Assembly (NCBI GenBank): GCA_963744005.1
Contig: CAVURU010000003.1
Location: 2,976,001 to 3,040,000 of the forward strand
DNA: 64,000 nucleotides
Source: Palsa-504 sp963744005
GTDB taxonomy: Bacteria > Actinomycetota > Actinomycetes > Streptosporangiales > Streptosporangiaceae
Direction of reading: 5' to 3'
Both the position numbers and the translations under genes were made by a program. Below, one piece after another: positions 1 through 8,790 of this stretch. The notes under the pieces are model-generated. The model saw only the letters and a program-made list of their open reading frames with translations, was not told the DNA's origin and did no database searches. How positions within the stretch are numbered: the first letter of the stretch is position 1; each line of letters begins with the position of its first letter.

Positions 1-501
1 CATCTCCAGGGCCCGCTGGTTGCCGACCACGTAGGGCAGGGTGACCGACAGGCCGAAGCCCTGGTGAAAGCCCAGCCGGGCGAAGTTGGAGGTGAACCGG
101 GCCTCGGGCGCGGCGACGCGGAAGTCGGCCAGCAGGCTGACGCCGAGGCCGCCGCCGACGGCAGCCCCCTGGATGGCCGCGACCATGGGCACCGAGGTAC
201 GGAAGCAGCGGATGGCCTCGGCGTACAGGGGGTTGGTGCCGTCGGGGCGCGGCTCGGCCCCGGCCGCGGTGCTGCGGCCGCCGCCGAAGTTAGCGCCGGC
301 GCAGAAGTGCTTGCCTTCGGAGCAGAGCAGGACGGCCCGGACGTCGAGGTCGTCGTCGAGGTCTTCCAGGGCGTCGCCCAGGTCACGGACCAGGTCCATG
401 TCGAAGAAGTTGTTGGGCGGGCGGTGGAACTCGACCAGCGCGACGTGGTCGTCGCCCTTCTCCATCGTCACTTCGCCGTAGGTGGCCTGCTTTGGCGCCA
501 T
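1..501 (-). CDS. Enoyl-CoA hydratase/isomerase family protein (partial, 3' end outside window)
   Basis: The first 167 codons of a crotonase-fold protein start at an ATG at 501 and run off the left edge. Visible crotonase features are the early strand with HRPPNNFFD, the oxyanion-hole segment KHFCAGANFGGG and the glycine-rich helix start GAAVGGGLGVSLLADFRVA. The glycine-rich helix lacks the Glu that canonical hydratases carry there (GGGCELA type), and the following FARLGFHQG segment lacks the second catalytic Glu. The enzyme may therefore be an isomerase, a hydrolase or another crotonase-fold activity rather than a true hydratase. Two other family members lie at 40939 and 46593. Family assignment is firm; substrate is unknown. 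Confidence 0.85.
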   Translation of the reverse strand, partial: MAPKQATYGEVTMEKGDDHVALVEFHRPPNNFFDMDLVRDLGDALEDLDDDLDVRAVLLCSEGKHFCAGANFGGGRSTAAGAEPRPDGTNPLYAEAIRCFRTSVPMVAAIQGAAVGGGLGVSLLADFRVAAPEARFTSNFARLGFHQGFGLSVTLPYVVGNQRALEM

Positions 502-673
502 GGCTGTCCCCTCTCGTCGAACTGGTGCAATTCTCCCACCCGGGAGTGATGCCGCCCAGCCCCCGGATGGCCTGGCCGGCCGACGGCAAATCATGACGAG
601 CTGATTACGGAGCGGGCATTTTCAAAGAACGTCGCCGGCAGTTCAACGTCGCGCTTGGTCCAGCTACTCGCCT

Positions 674-1087
674 TTAGTACAGGTCGAGGTCGCCAGTTAT
701 CGGGTCGATGAGGTCGTCGTAGTCGGGGCCGATGGCCAGGCAGGTCCGGGTGGGCACGCCGCCGAACTCGGTCAGGCCGCGGTCGGTGATCAGGTTGACC
801 AGGAGCCCGGCTTCACGGGCCTTGTCATACACAGCCATCAGCTCGTCCTCGGAGGTCACCTTGACGGTGACCTTGCGGAAGCTGGTCGACAGCCAGGTGC
901 GCTGGGCTTCGGAGAGCGGGACGGGACGGGCCGCGCCGTCCGTCGCCATCTGGTGGATGACCAGCTCGGCCAGCCAGGCGGAGGCGGCGTGGGCGCCCTG
1001 GGCGATCTCCTTGCCGCGGCGCATCCGCAGGTCACGGCGGATGACGATGACCTGCTTGGTCGGGCGGATCTCGGTGTTGTCGTCCAC
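674..1087 (-). CDS. Peptidyl-tRNA hydrolase, Pth2 family
   Basis: This 137-residue protein starts at GTG 1087 and matches the archaeal/eukaryotic-type Pth2 fold. It opens with KQVIVIRRDLRMRRGKEIAQGAHA, in which the Lys/Arg-rich strand and the GK..AQ.AHA helix are the Pth2 signature, and ends with LAIGPDYDDLIDPITGDL, the usual C-terminal acidic segment. The family cleaves peptidyl-tRNA to recycle tRNA in the cytoplasm. Pth2 in bacteria is usually an extra enzyme beside the essential bacterial Pth. The gene is transcribed away from the large unknown gene at 1283, with about 195 bases between the two starts. Confidence 0.85.
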   Translation of the reverse strand: MDDNTEIRPTKQVIVIRRDLRMRRGKEIAQGAHAASAWLAELVIHQMATDGAARPVPLSEAQRTWLSTSFRKVTVKVTSEDELMAVYDKAREAGLLVNLITDRGLTEFGGVPTRTCLAIGPDYDDLIDPITGDLDLY

Positions 1088-1282
1088 GGCCGTGCTCCGG
1101 GCCTCCGGTTCTGGGTCAGGTGATCGCTGTGCGGCTCAGAGCCACCAATGTACGCACATGCTGGCCAATAGGATGCTGCCGTGGAGCGCGCCGCCTGCGG
1201 GAAGGGCGCTGGTAAGCCAATTCTGTATACGACTTCGGTCTCGAGCGGTCGTTTCGCAGAACGACGATGGTGGGGAGCAGGA
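1088..1282. other. Divergent promoter interval
   Basis: This stretch of 195 bases lies between the pth2 start and the large unknown gene. It contains a ribosome-binding site near 1274-1281 and no gene. No clear operator was seen. Confidence 0.4.
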
Positions 1283-3670
1283 ATGGATGCGGCGTCGCCA
1301 GCCATCGACGAAAAGACCCTGGCCCGGGAGCTCGATCAGAAGATCGTGCGTGAGCTGCATGAGCTGGGTGAATCCGGCACCGAGGAGCTGGGCACCGCGA
1401 AGTACCTCCTCCGCAATAAAACAGAACGCGACGATGCCACTCAGAACACACTGGACGACTTCCGTGAGGCAATCGGGAAGTGGCACACGAGCTTCGGGCT
1501 GGACAGAGAGGTCCTGTTCTTCAACCTGCTCCGAATGCGCTGCTACGACCTGTATGAGAAGACGAACGCCTGGGACACCATTGAAGCGCTGGCCACCGCC
1601 ATCTCCATGGAGATCGGCTCGCGGCTGCCGACGGCGACCGGAGACCAGGTCCTGCTGCAGGTGATCCGCGGGTTCCTGAACCTTATCCATCCCGACATGG
1701 AGCTGTACCAGGCCCTGAACCGGGGCAGCAACCACAGTGTGCTGGACAGCACGCGGGAGGCCCGGGAGGTGGTCCAGGAGATCCTCATGCAGCTCCGGCC
1801 GACCGGACCGGACCGCAGCCAACTTACGCCAGATGACGAGATGGTGCGGAAGGAGCTGCTGGCCGAGGCGAATGCACTGTACGGGGTCTACTACGGCATC
1901 CAGCTGGCCGCGGAGGCGCTGGTCAGTCACGAATCGGCGATCCAGGCGCACTACCGGCGCATCACGGCCGAGGCCGACAACCAGCGCCGCAAGTACGCGC
2001 GGGCCACCTACACCGCCGGGGAGCCGGCGGGCTGGCCCGATCATCTGGTGACCGGCGGGCTGCTCGAGGCCCAGCGGCTGGTGGGAGCGGTGGTGCGCCG
2101 CCTGGAGGAGTACAAGAACAGGCTGGACGATGACCAGGGCGGTGAGTTCCCGGCGCTGAGCGCCGAAGCCGCGGAACGAGCCGGGGACCTGGCGTCGAGG
2201 CTGACCCCGTGGGAGTCGCTGCTTTCGTCGCTGGCGGCTGAGTACCGGCACAGCGAGCCGATGCGGCTGCCGAGGGTGCACGTCCGGTACTGCTTCCCGT
2301 TCGCGGTGAAGGTCGATGAGACGGCCGTGACCCAGCTGAGCTCGGCCCTGCAAAAGAGGATCCCGGGCGTCCAGACCCGGGCCCACGAACCGTCAGGCGA
2401 CTTCTCCAAGCTCGAGTCCGCGCTGAGCAAGAGGCTCACCGCCCTGGACGGGGCCACCGCGACGGTCACGTCGCTCGAGCTGACCGACTTCTGGGCGGGC
2501 GCCGGGGAAGGAATGTACGGAGGGAACCGGGTCGAGCTGCCCGCCCTGACGGACAAGCATCATCCGGACTACGAGTGGCGGGCGTGGATCGACCTCAGCC
2601 GGCTGGAAAACCACTGCCTGTGCATCGAGCGCACGCTCAAGGACCCGACGCCGCACCAGCTCTACAAGGCGCTGCGGTGCCCGGCGGACTACGCCCGGAG
2701 CCCCGGCTACCGGTACCGCTGGGACGGTCGCCGACACGGCTACTGGCGGGGCCTGGACGATTTCGCTCATGACGTGATCCTCACGGTGGCGAAGGCTCTG
2801 GCCGGTGAGCCGCCGGAGAACATCAAGGAGCGGCCGCCGGAGTACGTCAAGGGGCACTTCCAGATCATCGTCCTGGTGGACGCGGACGTCTCGGCCACGG
2901 ATATCGAGGGACTGTACGGGGCGGAGCTGCTGTGCACCAACGTCAACCGGGACGCGGCCACGCTCGAGGAGTGGGTGCGCTATCCGGCGGCCAAGAACAA
3001 CGGCGCCCCGGAGGGCGCCCGGGGCAACTTCGGTTACAAGGAGAACTGGTGGTCGATGCTGGAGGACACCACCATCTTCGGCGTGGTCGGCAACCCGTCC
3101 TGGCAGGCCACGTCGTACCAGGAGGCGGCGCAGTACGCGGCGTCCTGGACGCCCCGGCTGCTGCTGTGGAACCGGGAGCTGATGGAGGCGCTGGAGCAGC
3201 GCTCCGCCAAGGGGCGGGGGAAGGCGAAGAAGAACAAGAAAGAACTAGCCGACCTGCGCACGCTGGAGCAGACGGTGCGCCGCTCGGTCACCGACGCGCA
3301 CGCCGAGGAGCTGTGCCGGCTCCGGGCGGACCGCCGGTACCTGGAATGGATGCTGGAGGCGGTCGGGACGACCGGGGTCCAGGAGGACCTCGAGCGCCGG
3401 ATCCACGCCATGCGGCTGCTGATCAGCGAGAACGAGCGCCGAGAGCAGGACCGGATGGACACCAGGAGGAACTTCTTCCTGGGCGCGATCGCGCTGTTCG
3501 GCGTGCTGAACGTGTCGGCCGTCTTCGCGGTGCTCGATTCCGGGAACTCCAGCGGGCTGTTCAAGAGCCACGGCGCCATCCGCTACGAGCTCTACGCGCA
3601 GGGGGTGCTGGTTCTTCTGGTCGTGGTGGTCTTCGTGGCGGTCGAGCTGTGGCGCAGATCCGACCGCTGA
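1283..3670 (+). CDS. Large protein of unknown function with two C-terminal membrane helices
   Basis: The 795-residue protein is read from ATG 1283, 3 bases after a GGGGAGCAG ribosome-binding site. The frame is open 34 codons further upstream but without a good site. Residues 1-690 look soluble and mostly helical, with no motif I recognise. Around residues 540-600 there is a beta-rich stretch with FQIIVLVDADV. Residues 650-730 are charged and probably coiled-coil, including a Lys-rich patch KGRGKAKKNKKE. Two hydrophobic helices follow (about 732-752 and 768-788), ending in a short basic tail. A long cytoplasmic part, a coiled coil and a terminal helix hairpin recall the CorA topology, but the CorA GMN motif is absent. 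It may be a membrane-tethered sensor or effector; the function is unknown. Confidence 0.8.
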   Translation: MDAASPAIDEKTLARELDQKIVRELHELGESGTEELGTAKYLLRNKTERDDATQNTLDDFREAIGKWHTSFGLDREVLFFNLLRMRCYDLYEKTNAWDTIEALATAISMEIGSRLPTATGDQVLLQVIRGFLNLIHPDMELYQALNRGSNHSVLDSTREAREVVQEILMQLRPTGPDRSQLTPDDEMVRKELLAEANALYGVYYGIQLAAEALVSHESAIQAHYRRITAEADNQRRKYARATYTAGEPAGWPDHLVTGGLLEAQRLVGAVVRRLEEYKNRLDDDQGGEFPALSAEAAERAGDLASRLTPWESLLSSLAAEYRHSEPMRLPRVHVRYCFPFAVKVDETAVTQLSSALQKRIPGVQTRAHEPSGDFSKLESALSKRLTALDGATATVTSLELTDFWAGAGEGMYGGNRVELPALTDKHHPDYEWRAWIDLSRLENHCLCIERTLKDPTPHQLYKALRCPADYARSPGYRYRWDGRRHGYWRGLDDFAHDVILTVAKALAGEPPENIKERPPEYVKGHFQIIVLVDADVSATDIEGLYGAELLCTNVNRDAATLEEWVRYPAAKNNGAPEGARGNFGYKENWWSMLEDTTIFGVVGNPSWQATSYQEAAQYAASWTPRLLLWNRELMEALEQRSAKGRGKAKKNKKELADLRTLEQTVRRSVTDAHAEELCRLRADRRYLEWMLEAVGTTGVQEDLERRIHAMRLLISENERREQDRMDTRRNFFLGAIALFGVLNVSAVFAVLDSGNSSGLFKSHGAIRYELYAQGVLVLLVVVVFVAVELWRRSDR

Positions 3671-3673
3671 GGC

Positions 3674-4698
3674 CTACCGGTCCAGTACCGAGATGATGCC
3701 GCGCACGCTCTCCTCGAACTCGGCCGGGGTGCGGGTCAGCGGCGGCTCGAGGACCAGCTCGTCGACGCCCAGCGGCTCGAGCCGGGCGGTCACGGCGGCC
3801 AGCTGGTCGCGGACCTCGGCGGCCGTCCCGGCCAGGCAGGTCTCCTGGACCATCTCGCGGGGCACCATGGCGGTCAGCTCGTCCCAGGTCCGGCCCGCGC
3901 GCAGGCCGTCGCGCAGCGCGGCGCCGGTCTGCTCCCAGCGGGTGCCCTGGATCGGGGTCTGGTAGCTGGGGGTGGAGAAGTAGAAGGCGAGCAGCCGGGC
4001 GGCGCGCTCCCGGGCCGCGGCCGGGTCGTCGTGCACGGAGAGGATGTACCAGAGCGAAGTCCAGAGCTTGCCGGGCCGCCACTGGGCCCGGGCCGAGCCG
4101 GCGGCCAGCGCCGGGACGACGGTGTCCTCCAGGTAGGGGTGAAGCCGGCGAGCGGGTGCAGGGCCACCCCGTGGCAGTGCTCGGCGGAGGTCTGCAGGAT
4201 GATCCGGTTCACCCCGGAGCCGTGGACCTGCAGGGCGTCGAGGGCCTCGTCGCTGGCGTTGAAGCTGAGGCCGGGGGCCCGGGCGGTGAAGAACCGGCCG
4301 GCGTACTCGAAGCCGCCGCGGGCCCGCCAGGCGCCGCGGATGAGGTCGGCGTACTCGGCGAAGCGGGGCGCCGGGTGGTCCTCCTCGATTCCGTACATGC
4401 GGCGCAGGCCGCGGGTGCCGGCGCCCAGGCCCAGGGTGAAGCGGCCGCCCAGGGTCTCGGCCAGCACGGCGGCCCCGGCCGCGGCCTGCAGCGGCGAGCG
4501 CGGGAAGGTGTAGGCGATGCCGGTGCCGATCTTGATGGTCGAGGTGGCCAGGCCGAGGGCCATGGCCTTGAGCAGGCCGTCGCTGCCCACGCCCTCGGTG
4601 GTCCAGAGCCGGTAGAAGCCGGCCGCCTCGGCGCGGCGGGACAGTTCCTGCTGGACCGGCGTGGGGGCCGAACCCGCGTACACAATGCTCAGTTCCAT
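3674..4698 (-). CDS. LLM-class (F420-dependent type) oxidoreductase, one frameshift
   Basis: The start region from 4698 encodes a luciferase-like TIM barrel with SIVYAGSAPTPVQQELSRRA, IKIGTGIAYTFPRSPLQAA and the family motif GGRFTLGLGAGTRGL. After HPLAGF, near 4139-4141, the frame is lost. Inserting one base restores HPYLEDTVVPALAAGS and then reads to the stop at 3674 through MVPREMVQETCLAGTAAEV, a typical LLM C-terminus. The repaired protein is about 341 residues, the normal family length. LLM enzymes of actinomycetes use F420 or FMN to oxidise or reduce small molecules. Only 9 bases separate its start from the divergent aldo/keto reductase start. The break is probably a sequencing deletion rather than decay. 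Confidence 0.85.
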
Positions 4699-4707
4699 GG
4701 CCCTAGC

Positions 4708-5685
4708 ATGTCGGGCGTGGAATACGTGCCGCTAGGGGGAACCGGCCTGCAGGTGTCCCGGCTGTGCCTCGGGGCCTACGGCTTCGGCGACCCGGGCCGG
4801 GGCAACGAGACGTGGACGCTGCCCGAGGCGGACAGCGAGCCGATCATCCGGCAGGCGGCCGAGGCCGGGATCAACTTCTTCGACACGGCCAACTCCTACT
4901 CGGGCGGGCACAGCGAGGAGATCCTGGGCCGGGCGCTGAAGAAATTCACCCGGCGCGACGACGTGGTCATCGCGACCAAGGTGTGGGCACGGGTCCGGCC
5001 CGGGCCGAACGGCGCCGGGCTGTCCCGGAAGGCCATCCTGGCCGAGGTCGACCACTCGCTGAGCAGGCTGGGCACCGACTACATCGACCTGTACCAGATC
5101 CACCGCTGGGATCCGGTGACGCCGGTCGAGGAGACCATGGCGGCGCTGCACGACGTGGTGCGCAGCGGCAAGGTCCGGTACCTGGGGGCGTCGTCGATGA
5201 CGGCGTGGCAGTTCGCCAAGGCGCAGCACACCGCCCAGCGAGGCGGCTGGACCCGGTTCGTGTCGATGCAGAACCACCTCAACCTGCTGTACCGGGAAGA
5301 GGAGCGGGAGATGCTCCCGCTGTGCCAGGACCAGGGCGTGGGGGTCATCCCATGGAGCCCGATCGCGCGGGGCAAGCTGGCCCGGCCGTGGGATGAGGAG
5401 ACGACGCGGGCGGGCGCCGACCGGTTCGTGCGCTCGCTGTACCAGGACAGCGACCGGGCCATCGTGGAGCGGACCGGCGAGGTCGCCCGCGCCCGCGGGG
5501 TGACCCGGGCCCAGGTCGCGCTGGCCTGGGTGGCCGGGCACCCGGGGGTCACGGCGCCGATCGTGGGGGCGACCAGGCCGGAGCATCTGACCGAGGCCAT
5601 CGCCGCGGTCGACCTCGAGCTCAGCTCCGAGGAGCGGCACGCTCTGGAGGAGCTGTACCGCCCGCGGACCGTCAGCTTCGGTTAG
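4708..5685 (+). CDS. Aldo/keto reductase (voltage-gated K+ channel beta/YhdN-like group)
   Basis: This 325-residue NADPH-dependent oxidoreductase starts at ATG 4708. It carries the full aldo/keto reductase signature: LGGTGLQVSRLCLGAYGFGD at the N-terminus, the catalytic Asp in INFFDTANSYSGGHSEE with Tyr in the same motif, Lys in VVIATKVWARV, and His in DLYQIHRWDP. The NADPH-binding end is TAPIVGATRPEHLTEAI. The family reduces aldehydes and ketones in the cytosol. It is divergent from the LLM gene with almost no spacer, so both may be translated from nearly leaderless messages. The substrate cannot be told. Confidence 0.92.
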   Translation: MSGVEYVPLGGTGLQVSRLCLGAYGFGDPGRGNETWTLPEADSEPIIRQAAEAGINFFDTANSYSGGHSEEILGRALKKFTRRDDVVIATKVWARVRPGPNGAGLSRKAILAEVDHSLSRLGTDYIDLYQIHRWDPVTPVEETMAALHDVVRSGKVRYLGASSMTAWQFAKAQHTAQRGGWTRFVSMQNHLNLLYREEEREMLPLCQDQGVGVIPWSPIARGKLARPWDEETTRAGADRFVRSLYQDSDRAIVERTGEVARARGVTRAQVALAWVAGHPGVTAPIVGATRPEHLTEAIAAVDLELSSEERHALEELYRPRTVSFG

Positions 5686-5905
5686 TCCGGCCATCGAATT
5701 CACAAAGCCCGGACACTGTATACATTATTTTGGTTATTCCCTTCTCTCCGGTCACTACTTGCGTCCCTTTTGCCGGAAATCTGTACGTAATGCGGGCGAT
5801 GTCGTCATTTCCCAGCTTTCCTGAGTAAACCGTCGCCTGATCTGCTGCGTCCATATAGGGCAGGTACTGGGAAACCCGCAGATTGATCCCCGAGCAGACC
5901 TGCAA
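5672..5905 (-). CDS. Possible small hypothetical protein or gene remnant
   Basis: A 77-codon frame runs from ATG 5905 and overlaps the tail of the aldo/keto reductase by 14 bases. The first half uses GC-rich third positions like a real actinomycete gene. The second half is AT-richer and uses codons rare in this window (ATA, AAA, AGA, TCA). No domain is recognised and no strong ribosome-binding site is seen. The surrounding stretch 5686-6054 is lower in GC than its neighbours and has no other convincing gene, so this may be the tail of something decayed. Confidence 0.2.
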   Translation of the reverse strand: MQVCSGINLRVSQYLPYMDAADQATVYSGKLGNDDIARITYRFPAKGTQVVTGEKGITKIMYTVSGLCEFDGRTNRS

Positions 5906-6054
5906 TGGCGCGCTGGTAGATGAACTGGGAGGGGCGCACCAGTGAATTCTGGGTTCTGCGGCGATCCGGCCTGCGGCGGAAAAGAACGACCGAATACCGG
6001 TGTTCGCGGCATCTATTCATCTTGTGTACCGGAATTGATGAGCGGTGATGCTCG

Positions 6055-6348
6055 GTGACGGCCGAGCCGGACTCCGCGCAGTCCGCACCGCGGCGATCAC
6101 ACTGGCTTTTCCGGGATACTCAAGCGGTACCGCCGGAAAGGATGTCGCAGCTGGCGGAATTCGAGGCATCGAGATCGGCGGCCGCGACGCAACCGCTCGA
6201 GGTTCTTGATGTCGAGCGGCTGATACGCCGCGGACGGCAGCCCCGGATAAGCGGCCGGCGTCGGCCGACCGGAGTCCGGGTGCGGAGGCTCCCCCGCTGG
6301 CCCAAGGGCGATCTGGTGGCCAGCGATGGTATATGCGCTACAGCGTGA
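6055..6348 (+). CDS. Hypothetical small basic protein upstream of the glycosyltransferase
   Basis: A 97-codon frame from GTG 6055 ends 16 bases inside the start of the GT2-deacetylase gene, an overlap that suggests translational coupling. The product is Arg- and Pro-rich and soluble, with no recognised domain: a middle helix-like part (about residues 30-55) is followed by a very basic C-terminal third. Codon use is compatible with a real gene, but length and composition alone do not prove it. It could be an accessory protein of the synthase or simply a 5' leader. Confidence 0.35.
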   Translation: MTAEPDSAQSAPRRSHWLFRDTQAVPPERMSQLAEFEASRSAAATQPLEVLDVERLIRRGRQPRISGRRRPTGVRVRRLPRWPKGDLVASDGICATA

Positions 6349-8774
6349 TCATCGGTTTCATCGTCCTGGAATGCCTCGCTCTGGTGGTCGAGCTGAGCGG
6401 CTTCCGGTTGCCGCCGGTGCTGGGGCAGGTCATGCCGGTCATCATCGCGATGCACCTGCCGGCCGTGCTGGGCCTGGTGATCGCCACCGCCATTGTCGGT
6501 GTCATCGCAGCGTGCGCGCTGTACCGGATCAGAACCCGCAGCCGGCGCATCATCCCTGAGGCGCCGTGGGGAACTTTCCAGGAAAGCTCGGTGTACGACG
6601 GTCATGCTCGCGAGCTGTCGTGTTCCAGGTCCGGAACCTTCCGAGGCCGGATCCTGATCTCCCTCATCATCGCGGTCATGGTCGCCGCGCTGACGATCAC
6701 CACGGTCATCGGCTGGCACGGGCTGCTGAGTAGCCCGATCGTGCTCGGATACTGGCTAGTGGGCAGCGGCACCCTGCTGTTCTGTACGCTCGCTTTCCTG
6801 GTCGGCCGCCGGTTCAATCACCGCTCGATCGCCGCGGGCCGGGTGGCGGCGATTGTGCCCGCCTACGACGAAGACCCTGATGAGCTCCGGGCGGTGGTGC
6901 AGTCCATCCTTCGTCAATCGGTGCCCCCGGACGTGGTCTATGTGGTGGATGACGGGTCGAAGGTCCCGGTCGGCGAGCCGTTCTATCACCCGAAGGTGGT
7001 CTGGCTCAGGAAGGAAAACGGCGGCAAGCGATCCGCTCAGGTGCATGCCCTGGACCGGATGAACCCGGCCGACTGGGACTTCATCCTGACGGTTGACGGC
7101 GACAGCATCCTGGACACGTACGCGCTGGAACACCAGCTCCGGGCCTTCTCCGAAGGGGACTGCCCGCACCACCGGCACCGGAGAAGGCGCTTTGCCGCTG
7201 GCGGTGCCGTCATGGCTACGACCGGGATGGTCCTGGTCCGGAACCGGGACGAGAACCTGCTGACCCGGCTGGCTGACATGAACATCGGCACTTCGTGCGT
7301 GATGATGCGGGCCAGCCGGTCCCTGCTCGGCACGCTGGAAACCACCTCAGGGGCGCTGGCCGTCTACCGAGCGCACATCCTGTTCAACCACCGGGATGAT
7401 TATCTCAACGGAAGTTACGGGGACGACCGGGCCCTGGCCATGTACTCAGCGCTAGAAGGAGAGGTCGTCGGGGTCAACGAGGCGGTCGTCTGGTCGGGGA
7501 TGCCGACCACGGCCAAGCTCACCTACAAGCAGCGGCTTCGGTGGAGCAAGAGCTGGTGGTGCATGATCCCGTTCGTGCTGACGAACATGACCAGATTCCG
7601 TCAGATGTTCTTCCCCCTTTTCGGCCTCACCCAGCTCGCTGTCGCGCCGCTGACTATCGGATATATTTTCCTGGCGTCTCTTTACGAAGTGGCACACGAC
7701 AACTTTCATCCACGGACTCTGCTGCTTTACATCACCGTGTATCTGGTGGTGCGCTACGGAATGACCGCGCTGTACATGGTCGAGCGTCCCGGCCTGCAGC
7801 GGCGGCAGAGGTTCTTTGTCTGGCTCTTCATCACCCCGCTCGAAGCCCTCTATAACCTGGTTTTCCTGAATCCGACCAAGTACATCGCGCTGGTGAAGCT
7901 CCGCGATCATCACTGGGGTACGCGCGGCGCAGCCGTCCGGGTGCCACGAATCAAGAAGCTGCTGACGGCGATGGCCATCGTGCTGAGTGTCTCGGCCGTC
8001 GTCGCCTCGGTAAGCGGCGCGATGTGGGCGGGACAACGGCCCCTTAGGCTCCCCGCACCATCGCCAGGTCTTCCCGTCCTGGACAACGACGCCTCGGCAG
8101 GGAAAGTCGTTTTCACATTTGACGACGGGCCCGGCGGCGACACCCTGGATCTCATCAGCGCGCTTAGGGCAGAGCATGTCCCGGCGGTGTTCTTCGTGAT
8201 CGGCGACAAAGTGGCGGCAAATCCGCGGGTCGTGCAAGCTGCCGTCAAGGCTGGCTTTCGGGTAGAGGTACACACATGGGATCACCAATCCCTGACCGGG
8301 GCATCGACGCACACCAAACCGCTAAGCGCCGCACAAGTCCGTTCGGAGCTGACCAAGGGCATTGATGCGATTGTCGCAGCTGGCGCGCCGCGTCCGACGC
8401 TATGGCGGCCGCCCTATGGCGATGTCAACAAGCAAGACGCCGAAATTGCGGCCAGCCTAGGTCTGCAGATTGTCATGCCCTGGTCAGTCGACGGGACGAT
8501 CACGGACAACGGGGACTGGCAGGGAATCTCGGCGTCGGCGATCGTCCACAATGTGACATCCGGCTGGTACAGCGGAGCTCGCATTCACGGGGGATCCATC
8601 GTCGCTGGCCACGATGGGGATAACCGGTATGCCCCGAGCACAATCGCGGCCATGCCCGGAATCGTTAGCTGGATGAACCAGCATCACCTCGGCGCTACAG
8701 ACCAAGTCCCGGCCGATTCGACCGGCGGAGACCTGCCACCCCTTGACAGCCACATGAATACCGGCACCGGGTGA
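6333..8774 (+). CDS. Fusion of processive GT2 glycosyltransferase and NodB-type polysaccharide deacetylase
   Basis: This is an 813-residue membrane protein. Residues 1-70 and 105-155 hold N-terminal membrane helices. A GT2 domain follows with AAIVPAYDEDPDELRAVV, DDGSK, the DxD-type TVDGDSILD, YGDDRALAMY and the acceptor-site KQRLRWSKSW, a pattern of hyaluronan/chitin synthases and NodC. Further membrane helices cover about 420-500, and one more lies near 545-565. The C-terminal 220 residues form a deacetylase with TFDDGPGG, the metal pair in EVHTWDHQSL, WRPPYGD and the late SIVAGHDG motif. It probably polymerises an amino sugar at the membrane and deacetylates the product outside. The stretch between AFSEG and ATTGM (about residues 282-303) is very His/Arg-rich and unlike the family. 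Confidence 0.9.
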   Translation: MRYSVIIGFIVLECLALVVELSGFRLPPVLGQVMPVIIAMHLPAVLGLVIATAIVGVIAACALYRIRTRSRRIIPEAPWGTFQESSVYDGHARELSCSRSGTFRGRILISLIIAVMVAALTITTVIGWHGLLSSPIVLGYWLVGSGTLLFCTLAFLVGRRFNHRSIAAGRVAAIVPAYDEDPDELRAVVQSILRQSVPPDVVYVVDDGSKVPVGEPFYHPKVVWLRKENGGKRSAQVHALDRMNPADWDFILTVDGDSILDTYALEHQLRAFSEGDCPHHRHRRRRFAAGGAVMATTGMVLVRNRDENLLTRLADMNIGTSCVMMRASRSLLGTLETTSGALAVYRAHILFNHRDDYLNGSYGDDRALAMYSALEGEVVGVNEAVVWSGMPTTAKLTYKQRLRWSKSWWCMIPFVLTNMTRFRQMFFPLFGLTQLAVAPLTIGYIFLASLYEVAHDNFHPRTLLLYITVYLVVRYGMTALYMVERPGLQRRQRFFVWLFITPLEALYNLVFLNPTKYIALVKLRDHHWGTRGAAVRVPRIKKLLTAMAIVLSVSAVVASVSGAMWAGQRPLRLPAPSPGLPVLDNDASAGKVVFTFDDGPGGDTLDLISALRAEHVPAVFFVIGDKVAANPRVVQAAVKAGFRVEVHTWDHQSLTGASTHTKPLSAAQVRSELTKGIDAIVAAGAPRPTLWRPPYGDVNKQDAEIAASLGLQIVMPWSVDGTITDNGDWQGISASAIVHNVTSGWYSGARIHGGSIVAGHDGDNRYAPSTIAAMPGIVSWMNQHHLGATDQVPADSTGGDLPPLDSHMNTGTG

Positions 8775-8790
8775 GGAAAGACCTCCCGCC

